A DNA stretch of 7,406 bases from NCBI GenBank assembly GCA_011620785.1, contig WOYM01000040.1, positions 1-7,406 of the forward strand, written 5' to 3'. The notes under the pieces were generated by a model, which saw nothing but the letters and a program-made list of their open reading frames with translations, ran no database searches and was not told where the DNA came from. This document shows, piece by piece, positions 5,445-7,406 of the stretch. The position numbers and the translations under genes are program-made. The DNA comes from Methanothrix sp. (GTDB taxonomy: Archaea > Halobacteriota > Methanosarcinia > Methanotrichales > Methanotrichaceae). The first letter of the stretch is position 1, and every line of letters starts with the position of its first letter.

Positions 5445-5663
5445 ATGTACGTTCCCATCATCTACTCCCTCCCATCTTCTCGCCCATCACTCCTGCCGAG
5501 CCGTTTCCGCTGCTGCCCGCCATCCCCAGGGGCTCGCTGATAGCACAGCTCGCCAGCAGCGGCCATCGCCTTTTATGATCCCGCCTGGGGGTTGGTGGTG
5601 GCCACGCACATCCATGCAGTGACAGGTGGGCCAGGTTGTGGATTGACCCTGCCGGTAGAGCAA
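5445..5663 (+). pseudogene. Fossil gene fragment F4 (nearly full length, frameshifted)
   Basis: The longest copy of the fossil. ATG 5445 reads MYVPIIYS. After a 1-base loss the frame continues SPITPAEPFPLLPAIPRGSL, then IAQLASS (to about 5543). After another shift it reads SPAAAIAFYDPAWG, then LVVATHIHAV (5550-5619), then QVGQVVD and, after a lost base, TLPVEQ (to 5663). Summing the segments suggests an original protein of roughly 70-80 residues. The order of segments matches F2 followed by F3. It begins just after the truncated HicA and fills the gap before the next HicB. Protein family not recognised. Confidence 0.6.
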
Positions 5664-5683
5664 TTATTTATGGTCATGCAGGC

Positions 5684-5722
5684 TTTTTTTGCCTTGGCTG
5701 GCAAATAACAGTTCTATTTTTT
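5684..5722 (+). terminator. T tracts with small hairpin (possible terminator)
   Basis: T7 (5684-5690) and T6 (5717-5722) flank a hairpin, TTGCC (5689-5693) with GGCAA (5700-5704). Archaeal termination occurs at T tracts, so this may end transcription coming from the first HicB-HicA pair before the second pair's promoter. Confidence 0.3.
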
Positions 5723-5783
5723 ATGCTTGTCTGCATAATGCAGCGCAAGTTATTTCTTTTCATATTTCTATAGTTAATTCATC

Positions 5784-6038
5784 ATGTTCGCCGAATATAT
5801 CAGAGCCGCTTTAGAGCGAGCTCAGTACAAGACAATTGATGATCCAGAGCCTATTTTCGGTGAAGTTCCTGAGCTTGATGGAGTCTGGGCAACTGGAAAG
5901 ACTGTGGAAGAGTGCCGCAGAGAGCTAATTTCCGTAATTGAGGGTTGGATTGCACTGAGGCTTCGAATGGGCGACTCTATTCCACCCATTGGCAATGTGG
6001 GCATCAACGTATCCACGGAGCCGATATCAGTTGTCTAA
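5784..6038 (+). CDS. hicB: HicB-family antitoxin, pair 2
   Basis: 84 residues, paralogous to the HicB at 5007. It has the YKTIDDPEPIFGEVPELDG core, the WATGKTVEECRRELISVIEG helix and IPPIG. The tail after residue 70 is variable and lacks a DNA-binding domain. It presumably binds and blocks the HicA that follows; the genes overlap by 8 nt. The ATG is shared with the paralogue. The promoter is less clear than for the first pair: TTTCATATTT around 5758-5767 is the best box, slightly close to the start codon. A T-tract region and fossil F4 separate it from the preceding pair, so the two pairs are likely transcribed separately. Confidence 0.8.
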   Translation: MFAEYIRAALERAQYKTIDDPEPIFGEVPELDGVWATGKTVEECRRELISVIEGWIALRLRMGDSIPPIGNVGINVSTEPISVV

Positions 6039-6255
6039 GCTTGTTCCCGTATCAAGACGAGAGCTTATCCGACGGTTAAGTATGCTGGGATTTGAGGGGC
6101 CTTTTCCAGGATCCGGCCACTCATATATGGTCCGTGAGCATCTATATGTAAAAATACCAAATCCGCATCACGGAGATGAAATCGGGACAAGTCTGCTTGC
6201 TGAGATCTTAAGAAAGGCCAAGATTGGCCGTGATGAATGGTTTTCTGCCAAGTGA
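6031..6255 (+). CDS. hicA: HicA-family mRNA interferase toxin, pair 2
   Basis: I place the start at TTG 6031, giving 74 residues beginning (M)SKLVPVSRRELIRRLSMLG. This is the usual N-terminus of archaeal HicA proteins. GGAG stands 10 nt upstream, the same spacing as at the first pair. An ATG at 5989 would add 14 residues encoded inside hicB and with no family character. The body has GSGHSYMV with His30 as catalytic candidate, IPNPHHGDEIG, and the C-terminal helix LLAEILRKAKIGRDEW. Length is normal and no lesion is seen, so this is the only complete HicA of the duplicated type here. It should cleave mRNA when freed from HicB. Order is antitoxin then toxin. Confidence 0.78.
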   Translation: MSKLVPVSRRELIRRLSMLGFEGPFPGSGHSYMVREHLYVKIPNPHHGDEIGTSLLAEILRKAKIGRDEWFSAK

Positions 6256-6336
6256 ATTGGCGGGCCATGCAAGCAAGGGTATTTGTAAGGCTCCTCGTGA
6301 AGCCTCGTGCAAACTAGAAAAAGTACAAGCCATGAA

Positions 6337-6369
6337 ATGCCTTCTCTCGTCGTCTACTCCATCGCCGTA
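6337..6369 (+). pseudogene. Fossil gene fragment F5 (N-terminus)
   Basis: From ATG 6337 this reads MPSLVVYSIAV, matching ILHSIAV of F2 and MYVPIIYS of F4. It then runs directly into repeat copy d at GTATCCAAGCC, so the repeat boundary interrupts the frame after 11 codons. This copy best preserves the original start of the fossil gene. Confidence 0.5.
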
Positions 6370-6453
6370 TCCAAGCCATCCCGGCGTTGAGGAGGCCCAG
6401 GGCGCCAGCGAGCGCAACATCCTTGAGCATGCCGTGCACTGAAAAGCAGCTCG
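6368..6453 (+). repeat. Intergenic repeat copy d
   Basis: 86 bp aligning gaplessly to 4861-4946 (copy c); 6398-6453 is identical to 4891-4946. Hairpin 1 is weakened here (CCATC 6376-6380 with GGAGG 6391-6395, one A-A mismatch and one wobble). Hairpin 2, GCAT/GTGC (6427-6437), and hairpin 3, CTG-AAAAG-CAG, are kept. It abuts fossil F5 on the left. On the right it is followed by a TATA-like TTTAAAAT (6473-6480), but no toxin-antitoxin gene follows. Confidence 0.8.
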
Positions 6454-6557
6454 CATGAATAGATCGGACTTCTTTAAAATCCTGCCGGTGGAAAAGCAGG
6501 GCAATAGGATCGATTTGCCGGGGCAAGAAGGGCAATGATCATTAAATTAGCTCCAGC

Positions 6558-7406
6558 TCATCCCTTAAAATACCTCTCAATCCTGTCCAGCCCATCAGCT
6601 ATCTTCTCTCTGGAGTTGGCATAAGAAAACCGCAAGTATCCTTCTCCATTGGGCCCAAAGTCAATGCCTGGAGTGACTCCCACATGGGCTTTTTCCAGAA
6701 TATCGAAGGCCAGAGCATAAGAATCTCCAGATAAATGCCGAGCATTGGCGAAGACATAAAAAGCTCCCGTCGGCTCAACGGTAATTCCAAAGCCCATCTC
6801 TCTTAATCGCTGGACCATGAACTGCCTCCGCTGATTGTAAATCCTCTTCATCTCCGCCACATCCGGGCCGGTCTCCTCTAAAGCAGCAATCCCCGCCCTC
6901 TGAGCAAGGGAGCTGGCGCAGATGAAGAAGTTCTGCTGCATCTTCTGAATGGGCCGGACGAACCTCTCCGGAGCGATCAGATAACCCAGCCTCAGACCGG
7001 TCATGGCATAGAGCTTGGAGTAGCCGTTCAGCACAAAGGCATGGTCTGTGAACTCCAGGATGGAATGCTCCTTTCCTTCATAGACCAGTCCGTGATAGAT
7101 CTCATCGGAGATGATGTATGGACCAAGCCCGGCAATGGCCTTCAAGTTCCCCTCCGAAAGGAGGTTTCCAGTGGGATTGGAGGGGGAGTTTATCAGAATG
7201 GCCCGGGTCTCGTCCCCGATCCGCTCTCGGATCGCCTCCGCCCTCAGCTGGAAACCGTCCTTTTCATAGACCGGAACCCTTGCCGGCACTCCCCCCAGGA
7301 AGCTTATGAAATTGGGATAACAGGAGTAGCCTGGATCGGAGAGTACCACCTCCTGGCCCCTCTCCAGGAGAGCGGAGAAGACAAGCATCATCGCCGGCGA
7401 GGTGCC
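6558..7406 (-). CDS. Class I/II PLP-dependent aminotransferase (partial)
   Basis: The 282 visible residues are the C-terminal three quarters of a fold-type I aminotransferase, which moves amino groups between an amino acid and a 2-oxo acid in the cytoplasm. The frame enters at the right edge as GTSPA, the phosphate-cup start. It continues with SDPGYSCYPN, the NSPSNPTGN motif (Asn that contacts the cofactor), ISDEIYHGLVY (Asp to the pyridine nitrogen, Tyr to the 3' oxygen), and NGYSKLYAMTGLRLGY, whose Ser-Lys holds the Schiff-base lysine and whose Arg binds cofactor phosphate. Near the end, GYLRFSYAN has the substrate carboxylate arginine. The family resembles archaeal aspartate or aromatic aminotransferases; substrate cannot be fixed from sequence alone. 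The start lies beyond the window. No lesion is seen, so it is an ordinary housekeeping gene bounding the island. Its stop is 104 bp from repeat copy d, and the genes to its left converge on it. Confidence 0.85.
   Translation of the reverse strand, partial: GTSPAMMLVFSALLERGQEVVLSDPGYSCYPNFISFLGGVPARVPVYEKDGFQLRAEAIRERIGDETRAILINSPSNPTGNLLSEGNLKAIAGLGPYIISDEIYHGLVYEGKEHSILEFTDHAFVLNGYSKLYAMTGLRLGYLIAPERFVRPIQKMQQNFFICASSLAQRAGIAALEETGPDVAEMKRIYNQRRQFMVQRLREMGFGITVEPTGAFYVFANARHLSGDSYALAFDILEKAHVGVTPGIDFGPNGEGYLRFSYANSREKIADGLDRIERYFKG

Noticed and set aside
2972..5663. Insertion sequence explaining the fossil fragments
   Set aside because: No terminal inverted repeats, target duplications or transposase motifs are visible around the fragments, and the copies are unequal pieces of a small gene.
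448..6453. CRISPR array
   Set aside because: The four repeat copies are 80-105 bp, unevenly spaced by 1.4-3.1 kb with genes between them, and diverged; there are no regular spacers.
6208..6504. Minus-strand open frame of 98 codons across repeat copy d
   Set aside because: Overlaps the end of hicA and the repeat; copies a-c do not preserve the frame, although b and d share a short SIH.SCFSV reading due to base identity.
6534..6543. AATGATCATT palindrome as aminotransferase terminator
   Set aside because: A 10-bp A/T-rich palindrome is weak by chance, and no T tract follows on the minus strand.

Overview
The window looks like archaeal chromosome, most plausibly from a methanogen of the Methanothrix (Methanosaeta) type. 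The sequence supports archaea through A/T-rich TATA boxes about 24-31 nt upstream of several start codons (leaderless style), a minimal MNT nucleotidyltransferase next to HEPN-like remains, and UPF0175/PIN and HicA/HicB pairs of archaeal flavour. The genus is inference, not demonstrated.

Layout. Positions 1-637 hold no convincing gene, but contain a cluster of hairpins and the first copy (a) of an intergenic repeat. Positions 638-1389 are a PIN-domain toxin and a UPF0175/HTH-type antitoxin. Positions 1448-2888 (minus strand) are the wreck of a family A DNA polymerase: one gene in three reading-frame pieces, with the palm segment carrying motif A deleted. Positions 3122-3579 are a HicA-HicB pair. 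Positions 3946-4467 are an MNT-type nucleotidyltransferase running into the remains of its usual HEPN partner (about 4436-4586). Positions 5007-5433 and 5784-6255 are two paralogous HicB-HicA pairs; the first HicA is truncated, the second looks complete. Positions 6558-7406 (minus strand) are most of a class I/II PLP aminotransferase that runs off the right edge.

Two things fill the space between the toxin-antitoxin type units. One is an 82-105 bp repeat present four times in the same orientation (a-d), with three small hairpins whose sequence varies while pairing is mostly kept. The other is a set of five fragments of one small decayed protein gene that I do not recognise. Where copies overlap, they differ almost only at third codon positions, so the family evolved as coding sequence before it broke up. 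The N-terminal and C-terminal parts of that fossil lie on either side of the MNT/HEPN unit, suggesting insertion into it.

The region reads as an accessory island between an old polymerase gene and an ordinary metabolic gene. Small defence or stress modules have accumulated, duplicated and decayed there. Each HicAB/HicBA or MNT module is preceded by a fossil fragment. Nothing here can be shown to work as one larger system; the repeat and fossil families are the parts most likely to be undescribed.
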